A model generated the notes under the pieces. The model was not told the DNA's origin. It saw nothing but the letters and a program-made list of their open reading frames with translations, and did not search any database. DNA of 64,000 bases, from assembly GCA_016190505.1 (NCBI GenBank), contig JACPQM010000092.1:1-64000 (forward strand). Reading direction: 5' to 3'. This document shows, in pieces, positions 17,285 through 25,766 of this stretch; position 1 is the first letter of the stretch, and each line of letters begins with the position of its first letter. The position numbers and the translations under genes were made by a program. Source of the DNA: Chloroflexota bacterium. Its GTDB lineage: Bacteria; Chloroflexota; Dehalococcoidia; JACPQK01.

Positions 17285-18085
17285 TCACACCCGCACCGCC
17301 ACACCACGCTGGCCCAAATATGCCTTGGCCTCAGCGATGCGGTAGGTGCCGTAGTGGAAGATGGAGGCGGCCAGCACGGCGTCGGCCTTGCCGGCCACAA
17401 TGGCCTCGTAGAGGTGCTCCAGGGTGCCCGCCCCACCGGAGGCGATGACGGGCACGGGCACTGCCTCGGAGACGGCCCGGGTCAGCTCCAGGTCGTAGCC
17501 GTCCTGGTGGCCGTCGGCGTCCATGCTGGTGAGCAGTATCTCGCCCGCCCCCAGGCGCACCGCCTCGACGGCCCACCTGACCGCGTCTATGCCCGTGGGC
17601 TTTCTGCCCCCGTAGGTATTGACCTCCCAACGCGAATCGGCCTGAAGGCCCAGGGGGCCGCCAGCGGACTTCGTACTTCCCGCGATGCGCCGGGCATCTA
17701 TGGCCACCACCACGCACTGGGAGCCAAAGCGCTCGGCACCCTGGGAGATGAGGATGGGGTTTTCCACGGCCGCCGTGTTGATGGCCACCTTGTCGGCCCC
17801 GGACTCCAACATACGGCGCATGTCGTCGCTGGTGCGCAGGCCGCCGCCCACGGTGAAGGGGATGAACACCTGGTCAGAGACGCCCTTGACCACCTCCACC
17901 ATGGTCTCCCGGCCCTCGGCGGAGGCGGTGATGTCCAGGAAGACCAGCTCGTCGGCCCCTTCGCGGTCGTAGGTGGCGGCCAGCTCCACCGGGTCACCCG
18001 CATCCCGAAGCTGGACAAACGATATGCCCTTGACCACGCGGCCGGCGGTCACGTCCAGGCAGGGGATGATGCGCTTGGTGAGCAC
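17285..18085 (-). CDS. hisF: imidazole glycerol phosphate synthase cyclase subunit
   Basis: This (beta/alpha)8 enzyme uses ammonia from HisH to make imidazole glycerol phosphate and AICAR. Landmarks are [16 protein letters not shown] (catalytic Asp), [46 protein letters not shown] (second catalytic Asp) and VIASGGAG. Start GTG 18085 ([12 protein letters not shown]) fits the family. It begins one base after the stop of the methyltransferase gene, so translation is probably coupled. HisH is encoded at 20095-20709 on the same strand. Confidence 0.95.
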   Translation of the reverse strand: MLTKRIIPCLDVTAGRVVKGISFVQLRDAGDPVELAATYDREGADELVFLDITASAEGRETMVEVVKGVSDQVFIPFTVGGGLRTSDDMRRMLESGADKVAINTAAVENPILISQGAERFGSQCVVVAIDARRIAGSTKSAGGPLGLQADSRWEVNTYGGRKPTGIDAVRWAVEAVRLGAGEILLTSMDADGHQDGYDLELTRAVSEAVPVPVIASGGAGTLEHLYEAIVAGKADAVLAASIFHYGTYRIAEAKAYLGQRGVAVRV

Positions 18086-18086
18086 G

Positions 18087-18656
18087 TCAACCCTTGAACA
18101 CCAGCATGTAGTGGCGGTCATTCACCTCCACTTCCTGGTCTAGCTGGAGCCCGATCTCCGCGGCCAGGGCGGTGACCTCATCCCGGGCGATGCGCTCGGC
18201 CTGGGGCGGGCCTGCCTCCATCTCCCTTTTCTCCCATTCCAGCACAGCCATCCAGGCACCCCGCTTGAGGAGGTCCCCCACGGCGCCAAGGAAACGACGC
18301 CGCCCCTCGTTTTCGTGCAAGACCAGGGACAGGAAGGCGCCATCCAGGCTGGCCGGCGGCAGGGGTATGTCTGAGTCCCTGGAGAGGACTGTCTCCACGT
18401 TGTCCAGGGGTGTCTGGGCCAGCTTCTCGCGCACCGTCTCCAGCATGTCTTCCTGGACGTCCACCGCGTACACCTTGCCCCGGGGCAGCCGCTGGGCCAG
18501 GGGCAGCGAGAAGAAGCCGGTGCCACAGCCGATGTCCGCGATGACGTGGTCAGGCTTCAGGGGCAGCAACGGGAGTATGCGGTCGGGGTCCAGGAGGCGG
18601 CGCCGCTCGGGGCTGTCCAGGCGGGCTTTCCTGGCTGCGTCGAATTTCTCGGGCAT
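18087..18656 (-). CDS. class I SAM-dependent methyltransferase
   Basis: The SAM-binding motif I is [18 protein letters not shown], followed by [18 protein letters not shown] (acidic loop) and an [19 protein letters not shown] stretch. Length is 189. The methyl acceptor is unknown. It is directly upstream of hisF with one base between, and downstream of the BrnTA pair, so it probably travels in the his transcript without a known link to histidine. Confidence 0.85.
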   Translation of the reverse strand: MPEKFDAARKARLDSPERRRLLDPDRILPLLPLKPDHVIADIGCGTGFFSLPLAQRLPRGKVYAVDVQEDMLETVREKLAQTPLDNVETVLSRDSDIPLPPASLDGAFLSLVLHENEGRRRFLGAVGDLLKRGAWMAVLEWEKREMEAGPPQAERIARDEVTALAAEIGLQLDQEVEVNDRHYMLVFKG

Positions 18657-18682
18657 AGTGCTCCTTTCAACGGTACACGGTC

Positions 18683-19054
18683 TCAGCTTGCGGCGGCGAC
18701 CGGCTGCGCAATGTCGTCGAGACGCTGTTTGACGGCTGCCAGCTCGGCTTCCAGCACAGCCACCCGCTTGGCCAGATCGGCTTGGCCCTCCGTCTGGTCC
18801 AGGCCCTGGAGGATCAGCGCTCTGGCCAACTCGGAGGGCTTCATGCCCCGGCTTTCTGCCGCCGCTGCCAGCCGGTCAATGTCTTCGCCATGCAAGCGCA
18901 GCGCAAAGTACATCATGCGGTCAGGCGGGCCTGTGATGCGCTGGAACCGAACCTTCTTACCCTGGCGCAAAGGGTCCTGGGCATCCCAATAGGCCCGTTC
19001 CTCCTCCGGGGTCATCTTGTCGAGCATGTCCTGTAGTTCTTGTCTCTTGCTCAT
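18683..19054 (-). CDS. BrnA/CopG-like antitoxin
   Basis: The 123-residue protein has an N-terminal acidic helix (DMLDKMTPEEERAYWDAQDP), a ribbon-helix-helix-like middle (DRMMYFALRLHGEDIDRLAAAAESRGMKPSELARALIL split over two helices) and a C-terminal coiled coil (LAKRVAVLEAELAAVKQRLDDI). It follows the BrnT-like toxin gene by 3 bases. In such pairs the antitoxin binds toxin and operator DNA. Confidence 0.78.
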   Translation of the reverse strand: MSKRQELQDMLDKMTPEEERAYWDAQDPLRQGKKVRFQRITGPPDRMMYFALRLHGEDIDRLAAAAESRGMKPSELARALILQGLDQTEGQADLAKRVAVLEAELAAVKQRLDDIAQPVAAAS

Positions 19055-19057
19055 TTT

Positions 19058-19345
19058 CTAGCCTCGCACCTTACGATGATACAGGCGACGGTCTGCCTCA
19101 TCCATGTCATAAGCTGTCACGGGGTGGAACCGGCGACCCTCTCCCTTGTCCAAGACCACCTTGAGATACCGGCCAGCGTCACTTTGACCGTACACCAGGT
19201 AGCGGCTACGGGCTACCCGCACCACCAAATGGCGGGAACCGAACACGACCTCCGCCACCTCCGCTGTAGACACCCGGTGGGCAGCAATCTTGTGTAATGC
19301 GCGGTCATCCCAGTCTAGCTCTGAACTGCCTTGTCTGTTAAACAT
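19058..19345 (-). CDS. brnT: BrnT-like toxin
   Basis: The 95-residue protein follows the BrnT pattern: LDWDDRALHKIAAHRVSTAEVAEVVFG, a central YLVYGQSDAGRYLKVVLDKGEG, and the final RFHPVTAYDMDEADRRLYHR. BrnT folds like RelE and cleaves RNA. It lies between hisA and the antitoxin gene, interrupting the histidine cluster. Confidence 0.85.
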   Translation of the reverse strand: MFNRQGSSELDWDDRALHKIAAHRVSTAEVAEVVFGSRHLVVRVARSRYLVYGQSDAGRYLKVVLDKGEGRRFHPVTAYDMDEADRRLYHRKVRG

Positions 19346-19368
19346 AGTGTAACACAGAAGCGAAGCTT

Positions 19369-20094
19369 CTACGGTCCTCGCTCAGCGAGCGCCCTGAGCG
19401 CTTCCTTCAGGTCCATCCTTCCTGTGTACAGCGCCATGCCCACGATGGCCCCCTCCACCCCCAGCGAGGACAGTCGTTTGAGGTGATCTACAGAGGCGAT
19501 GCCCCCCGCCACTAGCAGGCGCAGGTGGGTGGAGGCGACCACCGAGGAGACCGCCTCGAAGTTAGGCTCAGTCAGGGTGCCATCGCGGGACACGTCGGTG
19601 TAGAGCAGGCGGCGCACACCCCAGGCCTCAAGCTGGGGCAGCAGCTCGCCCACGCGGAATGCGGACACCTGCTTCCAGCCGCGCAACGCGACCTGGCCGG
19701 CGCGGGCGTCCACCGCTACCACGATGGCCTCCGGGTGCTCGTGGCACAGCTCCTGGACCAGTGCCGGTTGTTCGATGGCCGCAGTGCCCAGGACTGCCCG
19801 GTCTACCCCCAGCCGCAGCACTTCCTCCACGGTATTCTGGTGGCGCAGCCCGCCACCCACCTGGACGGGGATAGTGACTGCCTGGAGGATGGAGCCGATA
19901 ACGTCTTTGTGCACGACAATTCCGGTGGCCGCCCCGTCCAGGTCTACCACGTGGAGGCGCTTGGCCCCTTGTTCCTGCCACCCCCGGGCCACCGCCGCCG
20001 GGTCGTCGGAGAATGCCGTCTCCTGGGAGTAGTCGCCCTGGAAGAGGCGAACGCAGCGCCCGCCTCTCAGGTCAATGGCAGGGATGACTTCCAT
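19369..20094 (-). CDS. hisA: phosphoribosylformimino-5-aminoimidazole carboxamide ribotide isomerase
   Basis: This TIM-barrel isomerase makes the substrate of HisF. Landmarks are MEVIPAIDLRGGRCVRLFQGDY (catalytic Asp8), LHVVDLDGA, IPVQVGGGLR, RAVLGTAAIEQP, VDARAGQVALRGW, LLYTDVSRDGT and VAGGIAS. Length 241 is normal. Its ATG abuts the hisH stop with no gap. Confidence 0.96.
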   Translation of the reverse strand: MEVIPAIDLRGGRCVRLFQGDYSQETAFSDDPAAVARGWQEQGAKRLHVVDLDGAATGIVVHKDVIGSILQAVTIPVQVGGGLRHQNTVEEVLRLGVDRAVLGTAAIEQPALVQELCHEHPEAIVVAVDARAGQVALRGWKQVSAFRVGELLPQLEAWGVRRLLYTDVSRDGTLTEPNFEAVSSVVASTHLRLLVAGGIASVDHLKRLSSLGVEGAIVGMALYTGRMDLKEALRALAERGP

Positions 20095-20709
20095 CTAGCC
20101 CGTTGGGAAGTGAGTGAGGAAGTTGTGGTACAGGCGGAGCCCCAGGTCGCCGCTCTTTTCGGGGTGGAACTGGGTGGCCACCAGGTTGCCTCGGGCCAGA
20201 ACGCTGCCAAAAGTCACCCCGTACTCTGTCTGGCCCACAATGAGCGAGGGGTCTACGGGGTAGCCGTAGTAGCTGTGGACGAAGTAGAAGTTGGCGCCGT
20301 CCGGGGTCCCTTCGAAAAGCCAGTGGTCCCGACTTGTCGGGATTACCTGGTTCCAGCCCATGTGCGGGACCTTGAGGCCAGAAGGCAGGCGCCGGACGAC
20401 TCCCGGCAGGATGCCCAGGCAGCGGGCGCCACCGTCTTCCTCGGTCCTGTCAAACAGCAGTTGCAGGCCCAGGCACACGCCAAACATGGGTCTGTTTTCG
20501 TCTATGGCATGTCGCAACGCACGGTCGAGGCCACGCTCGGCAAGCTGGCGCATGGCCTCGGCGGCAGCGCCCACGCCGGGCAGGATGATGGCCTGCGCCG
20601 CGGCCACTGTCTGGGGGTCCGAGGTCACCTGCGCCGGGAAGCCCAGCTTTTCCAGGGCGCGCGCCACGCTGCGCAGATTGCCCGCCCCGTAGTCCACGAT
20701 GGCGATCAT
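20095..20709 (-). CDS. hisH: imidazole glycerol phosphate synthase glutaminase subunit
   Basis: This class I glutamine amidotransferase feeds ammonia to HisF. The catalytic triad is visible: Cys in MFGVCLGLQLLFD, His and Glu in TQFHPEKSGDLG. ATG 20709 (MIAIVDYGAGNLRSVARAL) fits the family; an upstream in-frame extension lacks support. A TCCCGACTTGTCGGGA palindrome (about 20326-20341) lies inside the gene and is translated in the variable loop before WLFEGTPDG. It is the first gene of the minus-strand his run and is divergent from cobO. Confidence 0.95.
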   Translation of the reverse strand: MIAIVDYGAGNLRSVARALEKLGFPAQVTSDPQTVAAAQAIILPGVGAAAEAMRQLAERGLDRALRHAIDENRPMFGVCLGLQLLFDRTEEDGGARCLGILPGVVRRLPSGLKVPHMGWNQVIPTSRDHWLFEGTPDGANFYFVHSYYGYPVDPSLIVGQTEYGVTFGSVLARGNLVATQFHPEKSGDLGLRLYHNFLTHFPTG

Positions 20710-20773
20710 TTGCCCCGCAATTATAGCATCGGACTGCCCGAGGATGTGGATGAGCACATGGAGCCGACTCACC

Positions 20774-20803
20774 TTGACGCCCCAAGCTACGCGCTGCTAC
20801 ACT
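20774..20803 (+). promoter_or_regulatory. promoter for cobO, near-leaderless
   Basis: TTGACG at 20774-20779 is followed after 18 bases by TACACT at 20798-20803. Transcription would begin only a few bases before the ATG at 20814, giving a leaderless or very short leader, consistent with the lack of a ribosome-binding site there. Confidence 0.45.
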
Positions 20804-20813
20804 GGCCCTGTCC

Positions 20814-21380
20814 ATGACATTATCCGAGCATTACGCCATCGCCCACGCGCCCTCCCCCTGGCCCAGGGGCTTGGTCCAGGTCTATACCGGCGATGGCAAG
20901 GGCAAGACCACCGCCGCCCTGGGCCTGGCGCTCCGCGCTCTGGGACACGGCCTCAGAGTACACGTCATCCATTTCATGAAGGGAGACACCCGCTACGGTG
21001 AGCAGGCCATCCTGGCGCAGCTCCCTGGCGTGACCGTGGAGCGCTTCGGCCTGCCCACGTTGTGCAATCCCAAGAACCCCCGGCCCGAGGAGCGCCTGCA
21101 GGCCCACAAGGCCCTGGAGGCCGCTCAAAACGCGGTGCTGGGGGGCCAGTACCACGTGGTGGTGCTCGACGAGATCAATGTGGCTCTGGCGTTTGGGCTG
21201 ATCCCCGTGGACGCGGTGATGGAACTCATCCGGCAGAGGCCCCCAGCGGTCGAGCTTGTCCTTACCGGGCGCAAGGCGCCCCCGGAGCTTATCGCCATCG
21301 CCGACCTGGTGACGGAGATGCGAGAGGTTAAGCACCCTTTCCAGCAAGGTGTGCTGGCCCGCCCGGGGATAGACTATTGA
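20814..21380 (+). CDS. cobO: cob(I)yrinic acid a,c-diamide adenosyltransferase
   Basis: This CobO/CobA/BtuR-family protein transfers the adenosyl group of ATP to cob(I)alamin precursors. The P-loop is VQVYTGDGKGKTTAALGLALRA, and the Walker-B-like stretch is VVVLDEINVALAFGL, followed by ELVLTGRKAP. Length 188 is normal. The acyl-CoA mutase gene 216 bases downstream needs adenosylcobalamin, so the neighbourhood is coherent. Confidence 0.95.
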   Translation: MTLSEHYAIAHAPSPWPRGLVQVYTGDGKGKTTAALGLALRALGHGLRVHVIHFMKGDTRYGEQAILAQLPGVTVERFGLPTLCNPKNPRPEERLQAHKALEAAQNAVLGGQYHVVVLDEINVALAFGLIPVDAVMELIRQRPPAVELVLTGRKAPPELIAIADLVTEMREVKHPFQQGVLARPGIDY

Positions 21381-21423
21381 CCCCGTGTCACTGCCCTGAA
21401 CATGCGCCGGGCCGCTGCCCTAA

Positions 21424-21520
21424 CCTCCTTCGGCAAGCTCAGGACGGCGCCTGGCCCCTTCCCGAAGCGGGACTGGGAATTCAACTCCTCTCCCCGTGTC
21501 GGGGAGAGGCAGGGAGAGAG
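21424..21520. repeat. repeat mosaic between cobO and the mutase
   Basis: The stretch includes CTTCGGCAAGCTCAGGAC (relative of the hisIE insert) and CTCTCCCCGTGTCGGGGAGAGG, a hairpin of the CTCTCCC...GGGAGAG family. No gene is evident between 21381 and 21596. Confidence 0.6.
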
Positions 21521-21596
21521 GGCCGAACTAGGCGCTTTCATGCTTCCTGGTGAGTATGTCAATACTGAGAGATATTCCGGAATAATACGCGACTAG

Positions 21597-23270
21597 ATGG
21601 CATCTATGTTCGACCCTAACGTCTTAGACGAGGTCTGCCGCCGCAAGCGGGAGTGGGAGCAGCGCCACGCCTCTGCCGCCGAGCGGCGAGACTCGTTCAC
21701 TACGCTCTCCGGCCAGGCCGTAGAGCGCGTCTACACCCCGGCTGACATAGCCGACCTGGACTACGAGCGCGACCTGGGGTTGCCAGGCGAGTTCCCCTTC
21801 CTCCGCGGCGTGCACCCCACAGGCTACCGGGGCAGGCTGTGGACCATGCGCATGTTCTCTGGCTTTGGCTCCGCCGAGGAGTCCAACGCCCGCTACAAGT
21901 TCCTCCTCCAGCATGGTGAGACCGGCCTGTCCGTAGCCTTCGACTTCCCCACCCTGGTGGGCTATGACACCGACCACCGCGCGGCGCGGGGCGAGTTCGG
22001 CAAGTGCGGGGTCGCGGTCAACTCCCTGGCCGATATGGAGCTGCTCTTCGACGGCATCCCGGTGGACCAGATCACCACCTCCATGACCATCAACGGCCCC
22101 GCCGCGGTCGTCTGGGCTATGTACCTTGCCGCTGCCGAGAAGAGGGGCATCCCTATGGCGGCCCTGGGCGGGACAATCCAGAATGACATCCTTAAAGAGT
22201 ACAGCGCCCAGAACACCTACATCATTCCGCCGCGGCCTGCCCTGCGCATAGTGGTGGACACCTTCGAGTTCGGCACCAGGCACGTGCCCAGGTGGAACAC
22301 CATCAGCATCAGCGGCTACCACATCCGCGAGGCGGGGGCCACCGCCGTCCAGGAGTTGGCCTTCACCCTGGCCGACGGGCTGACGTATGTGGAGGCGGGG
22401 GTGGAGCGCGGGCTGAAGGTGGAGGAGTTCGCCCCCCGGCTGTCGTTCTTTTTCAACGTTCACAATGACTTTTTCGAAGAGATCGCCAAGTACCGGGCGG
22501 CCCGACGCATCTGGGCGCGAGAGTTGGCCCACCGCCACAGCGTCGAGGACCCACGCGCCCTGTGGCTGCGCTTCCACGCCCAGACCGCCGGCTGCGCGCT
22601 GACCGCCCAGCAGCCCGAGAACAACGCCGCCCGGGTGGCCCTTCAGGCCCTGGCCGCCGTGCTGGGCGGCGCTCAGTCGCTCCACACCAACAGTATGGAC
22701 GAGGCCCTGGCCCTGCCCTCCGAGCTGGCGGCGCGGGTAGCCCTGCGCACTCAGCAGATCATCGCCCACGAGTCCGGCGTGACCAATACCGTGGACCCCC
22801 TGGGCGGCTCGTACTACGTCGAGTGGCTCACCAACCAGATGGAGGCGGCCGTCTACGACTACTTCGACCGCATCGAGAAGTGGGGCGGGATGCTGGCCGC
22901 CGTCGAGCACGGGCACATCCAGCGGGAGATCGCCGACAGCGCCGCCCGCTACCAGCATGAAGTTGAGGCCCGCCAGCGCATCGTGGTGGGGGTCAACGAC
23001 TACGTGACCGAAGAGGCGGTCCAGATCCCCATACTCAAGATGGACCCCGAGGGGGAGCGCCGTCACCGGGCGCGGCTCAATCGGGTCCGCCGGGAGCGGG
23101 ACAACGAGGCCGTATCCGCGCGCCTGGCTGCCCTGGAAGCGGCCGCCCGGCGCTCAGACAACCTCATGCCCTGCATCCTGGACGCGGTGCGCGCCTACGC
23201 CACCCTGGGCGAAACCTGCGATGTCCTCCGCAAGGTCTTCGGGGAATACCAGCCGCTGGACATAGTGTAG
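21597..23270 (+). CDS. adenosylcobalamin-dependent acyl-CoA mutase large subunit
   Basis: This is the TIM-barrel substrate subunit of the methylmalonyl-CoA mutase family (557 residues). Landmarks are [74 protein letters not shown] (active-site His242) and [14 protein letters not shown]. There is no B12-binding DxHxxG domain, so a separate small subunit must exist elsewhere. At the substrate pocket, Phe87 and Gln205 replace the Tyr and Arg that contact the carboxylate in classical methylmalonyl-CoA mutase; Phe/Gln is the isobutyryl-CoA mutase pattern. I therefore avoid naming the substrate. Its TAG stop is part of the repeat downstream. Confidence 0.9.
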   Translation: MASMFDPNVLDEVCRRKREWEQRHASAAERRDSFTTLSGQAVERVYTPADIADLDYERDLGLPGEFPFLRGVHPTGYRGRLWTMRMFSGFGSAEESNARYKFLLQHGETGLSVAFDFPTLVGYDTDHRAARGEFGKCGVAVNSLADMELLFDGIPVDQITTSMTINGPAAVVWAMYLAAAEKRGIPMAALGGTIQNDILKEYSAQNTYIIPPRPALRIVVDTFEFGTRHVPRWNTISISGYHIREAGATAVQELAFTLADGLTYVEAGVERGLKVEEFAPRLSFFFNVHNDFFEEIAKYRAARRIWARELAHRHSVEDPRALWLRFHAQTAGCALTAQQPENNAARVALQALAAVLGGAQSLHTNSMDEALALPSELAARVALRTQQIIAHESGVTNTVDPLGGSYYVEWLTNQMEAAVYDYFDRIEKWGGMLAAVEHGHIQREIADSAARYQHEVEARQRIVVGVNDYVTEEAVQIPILKMDPEGERRHRARLNRVRRERDNEAVSARLAALEAAARRSDNLMPCILDAVRAYATLGETCDVLRKVFGEYQPLDIV

Positions 23271-23341
23271 GTCGGGTTTCCCGCCCCGACCTACACGTGC
23301 CAGAGACAAACGTAGGGGCGGGTTTCAAACCCGCCCCTACG
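23267..23341. repeat. two palindromes after the mutase gene
   Basis: GTAGGTCGGG...CCCCGACCTAC at about 23267-23294 includes the mutase TAG stop. A second, 31-base palindrome at 23311-23341 has perfect 15-base arms beginning CGTAGGGGCGGGTTT. Both belong to the GTAG...CTAC set in this window. Confidence 0.85.
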
Positions 23342-23376
23342 CTCTTCTACGCCTTCTTAATTCGGGCGCTGCGCCT

Positions 23377-25335
23377 TTACGGCGCCGGGTTGCGCTGGGC
23401 CGGGGTCAGGGCGTCTACCCAGCCCTGGACCTCGGCGGATAGCCGCCCGGTGCCGGAGAGGGCCACCGTGTCCTGCACCCAGCCATCGTAGACGTTGGGC
23501 AGCGGCTTGAGGCCCTGGCCGCCGGTACCATCAGTGGCGCCAGCGCCAGCGCTGCCATTGGCCAGCACGATGCGCCCGACCACTGCGGCGTCGCTGGCAC
23601 TGCCGTCGCCGTTGGGGTCGGCGTCAATGATGGTCAGGGCGTTGGAGTGCTGGTTGGTGACGTAGAGGTAGTAGCCGCCGCCTGCCTTGGCCCCCCAATG
23701 AGCGCCGTGGGTGCCCGCCGGAGTCGCCAGGTACTTCACCACGGTGTCGGTGGCCGTGTCAATGATGGCCACGTGGTCCGCCGAGCCCGTGGGCGACCGC
23801 GGCACGGTGGTGAGGGACAGCACGGCCACACCCACGAACCTCCCGTCGGGACTGACCGGCGGTTGTATCGGCACCTGGAGGGTGTCGAAGATGCCGAACT
23901 GTGGCCCCTGAAGGCCGTTGGGGGTGAAGGTGACCGGGATGTTCTTGACCAGCCTCATCAGATTCAAGTCAACGACGCTGACCTGTCCGCTGGCCAGGCT
24001 GGTCACATAGGCCTTGCTGCTGCCCTTGATGCCCGAGGCTATGGGCAGCAGCAGCGCCGATTCCAGCCCCTGCGGCTGGTGCCGGATTTCCTTGAGCACG
24101 GCGCCGGAGGTAGCATCCATGATGGAGATGGAGCCGGCGATGCCCAGGCCCTTGAACACGTTGGGAACGACGATCTTCTTGCCGTCCGCGCTGATCCAGT
24201 GGCCGTGGGGATGATTGTGCCCCGCGCCGGTTGCATGACTGCTGGCTACGGACAGCCCGCCCGCTGCGTCCCGCATCTTTACCAGGTCGTCGTCCGCGCT
24301 CAGCGGCGTGGTAAGCACTCCGAACTGTGCTGAGGCCTGGTCCGGTATGGTGACGATGTGGGTGGGCGCCTCGCCAATCTCGATGGTGTCCAGGATGCGA
24401 CCGGTGTTACGGTCTATCTTGTTGATGGCCCTACCGAACCAGTTGCCGTTGTAGACCACGCTCAGGCTGTCGTTGGCCCACATGTTGTGCGGGTTGTTCC
24501 ATTTGCCGTTGGCTCCAGGGTCCAGCCCGTTGATCTCTCGCTCGATGGTGAACGTAGCCGCGTTCAGCACCGTGATGGACCCTGGCTTGGCGATCCCCGC
24601 TCCATCCGCCTGGCCGGGCACGCGCTCGAACTGAGAGTCTACCCACACCTCGCCCACGCCGGGCACAGCGGGTTTGAACTCGTCCCCGGGCCCGAAGATG
24701 TCCCACTTGGCCAGCTTGTCGGCATCCGAGGCGGCTACAGTGGTCAGCACACCGAGCACCGTGGTCGCCGGCAGCGAGGCTGCCCCCAGATGTCCAATGA
24801 ACGGAAGCTCTGCTTTAGGGACGTCCGGTATGTTCCCCGCCGCGTCCTTCACGGCCACCACGCCGGTCATGTAGGGATGGACCTTGCATCCGAACAGGTA
24901 TACCCCGGGAACGTCGAACTTGACGGTGACCTTCCCGTTTATGGAGCTGGCCTGGTCGGAGGCAACCTTTGAGCTCGGGGGGCGCAGCAGTAGAGTCACC
25001 GTATGCCTGGTCCCGGTGAACTGCCCCAGCCGGAAGTCCACCTCGACGCTATCCCCGATGTCTACGACGGACAGCGGTATGCCGGTGGTGGCGCTCCGGA
25101 ACCAGTTGCCAGGGTCATCAGTGAGGTACATCGTGTCTGTGGTGACAGGGGCGGCGGCCTTTGAGGCTCCAACTGCGGACCCCGTGGCCCCAAACAGGAG
25201 GCCTGGAGGTGTAGCGCTCGAATCGGTCCCCGAAAACGGAGTAGCACCGTTGACGCCCAGGAAGACTAACCCGGACATCATGGCGAACCGCAGGCCCAGG
25301 GATCGGCGAAGCCATCTCCAATTCACTTTTCTCAC
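23377..25335 (-). CDS. secreted cupredoxin/beta-propeller fusion protein
   Basis: A signal peptide (residues about 1-30, basic start then LRFAMMSGLVFLGVNGA) precedes a plastocyanin-like domain (about 65-165). The type 1 copper ligands appear complete: His111 (GTRHTVTLLL), Cys150, His153, Met156 (YLFGCKVHPYMTG). Residues about 185-640 form a YVTN-type beta-propeller with repeated strands (GSITVLNAATFTIEREING, RAINKIDRNTGRILDTIEIG, GSISIMDATSGAVLKEI, DHVAIIDTATDTVVKYLAT). The loop ATGAGHNHPHGHW is His-rich. The layout resembles a rearranged nitrous-oxide-reductase fold, but CuA and CuZ ligand sets are not seen. Possibly an electron-transfer or copper-oxidase-like extracellular protein; no assigned reaction. 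Confidence 0.78.
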   Translation of the reverse strand: MRKVNWRWLRRSLGLRFAMMSGLVFLGVNGATPFSGTDSSATPPGLLFGATGSAVGASKAAAPVTTDTMYLTDDPGNWFRSATTGIPLSVVDIGDSVEVDFRLGQFTGTRHTVTLLLRPPSSKVASDQASSINGKVTVKFDVPGVYLFGCKVHPYMTGVVAVKDAAGNIPDVPKAELPFIGHLGAASLPATTVLGVLTTVAASDADKLAKWDIFGPGDEFKPAVPGVGEVWVDSQFERVPGQADGAGIAKPGSITVLNAATFTIEREINGLDPGANGKWNNPHNMWANDSLSVVYNGNWFGRAINKIDRNTGRILDTIEIGEAPTHIVTIPDQASAQFGVLTTPLSADDDLVKMRDAAGGLSVASSHATGAGHNHPHGHWISADGKKIVVPNVFKGLGIAGSISIMDATSGAVLKEIRHQPQGLESALLLPIASGIKGSSKAYVTSLASGQVSVVDLNLMRLVKNIPVTFTPNGLQGPQFGIFDTLQVPIQPPVSPDGRFVGVAVLSLTTVPRSPTGSADHVAIIDTATDTVVKYLATPAGTHGAHWGAKAGGGYYLYVTNQHSNALTIIDADPNGDGSASDAAVVGRIVLANGSAGAGATDGTGGQGLKPLPNVYDGWVQDTVALSGTGRLSAEVQGWVDALTPAQRNPAP

Positions 25336-25766
25336 TCCTTACTCGCGATATTCGCAGCCTATTCTACGGACAGCATCTCAATTTGTTCACAAGCGACGCT
25401 ACGCTGTTTTGACCTCCTTTCTCTCGCTTCTACGCCTGATACCGTCCAGGTCTGCGCAGGCCCTCAACCGCTGGCCCGGCTCGGGCCAGGCGGTGGCCCA
25501 GGCCGGCGACCAGATACTACCAGCAGCCGCCGATTTTGTCAACTATATTACGTTTTTATCGTTAAAACCACACATCACAGCTATCTGTCAGGCGATGCCA
25601 TATTGCGCAAGTGCGCGCAAACGCACCTCCGGACCCTCGCTGAGTCTGCCCCCAAGCCTGTAACCCGTAGCCCGCTTGGCCGTTGATACAACCCCGTTGT
25701 TTAGGGTATGCTATAGTCTGTCTTCGCCAAGCCCCAAACCCAAATTGCTAAGGAGGAACAGCGACC
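25336..25766. other. 431-bp divergent intergenic region
   Basis: The region between the copper protein (minus) and FBP aldolase (plus) is mostly non-coding. It includes an unusually AT-rich stretch at about 25535-25600 suitable for promoters of the minus-strand gene. For the plus strand, TTGATA at 25683-25688 is followed after 18 bases by TATGCT at 25707-25712, ahead of AGGAGG and GTG 25767. No RNA gene is recognised. Confidence 0.5.

Noticed and set aside
19525-20817. 430-codon plus-strand frame over hisA/hisH
   Set aside because: Shadow of two unmistakable his genes on the other strand.
21624-23066. 480-codon antisense frame over the mutase
   Set aside because: Shadow of a well-conserved enzyme gene.
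24884-25663. 259-codon plus-strand frame over the start of the copper protein
   Set aside because: Antisense to the signal peptide and cupredoxin domain of the real gene; no family pattern.
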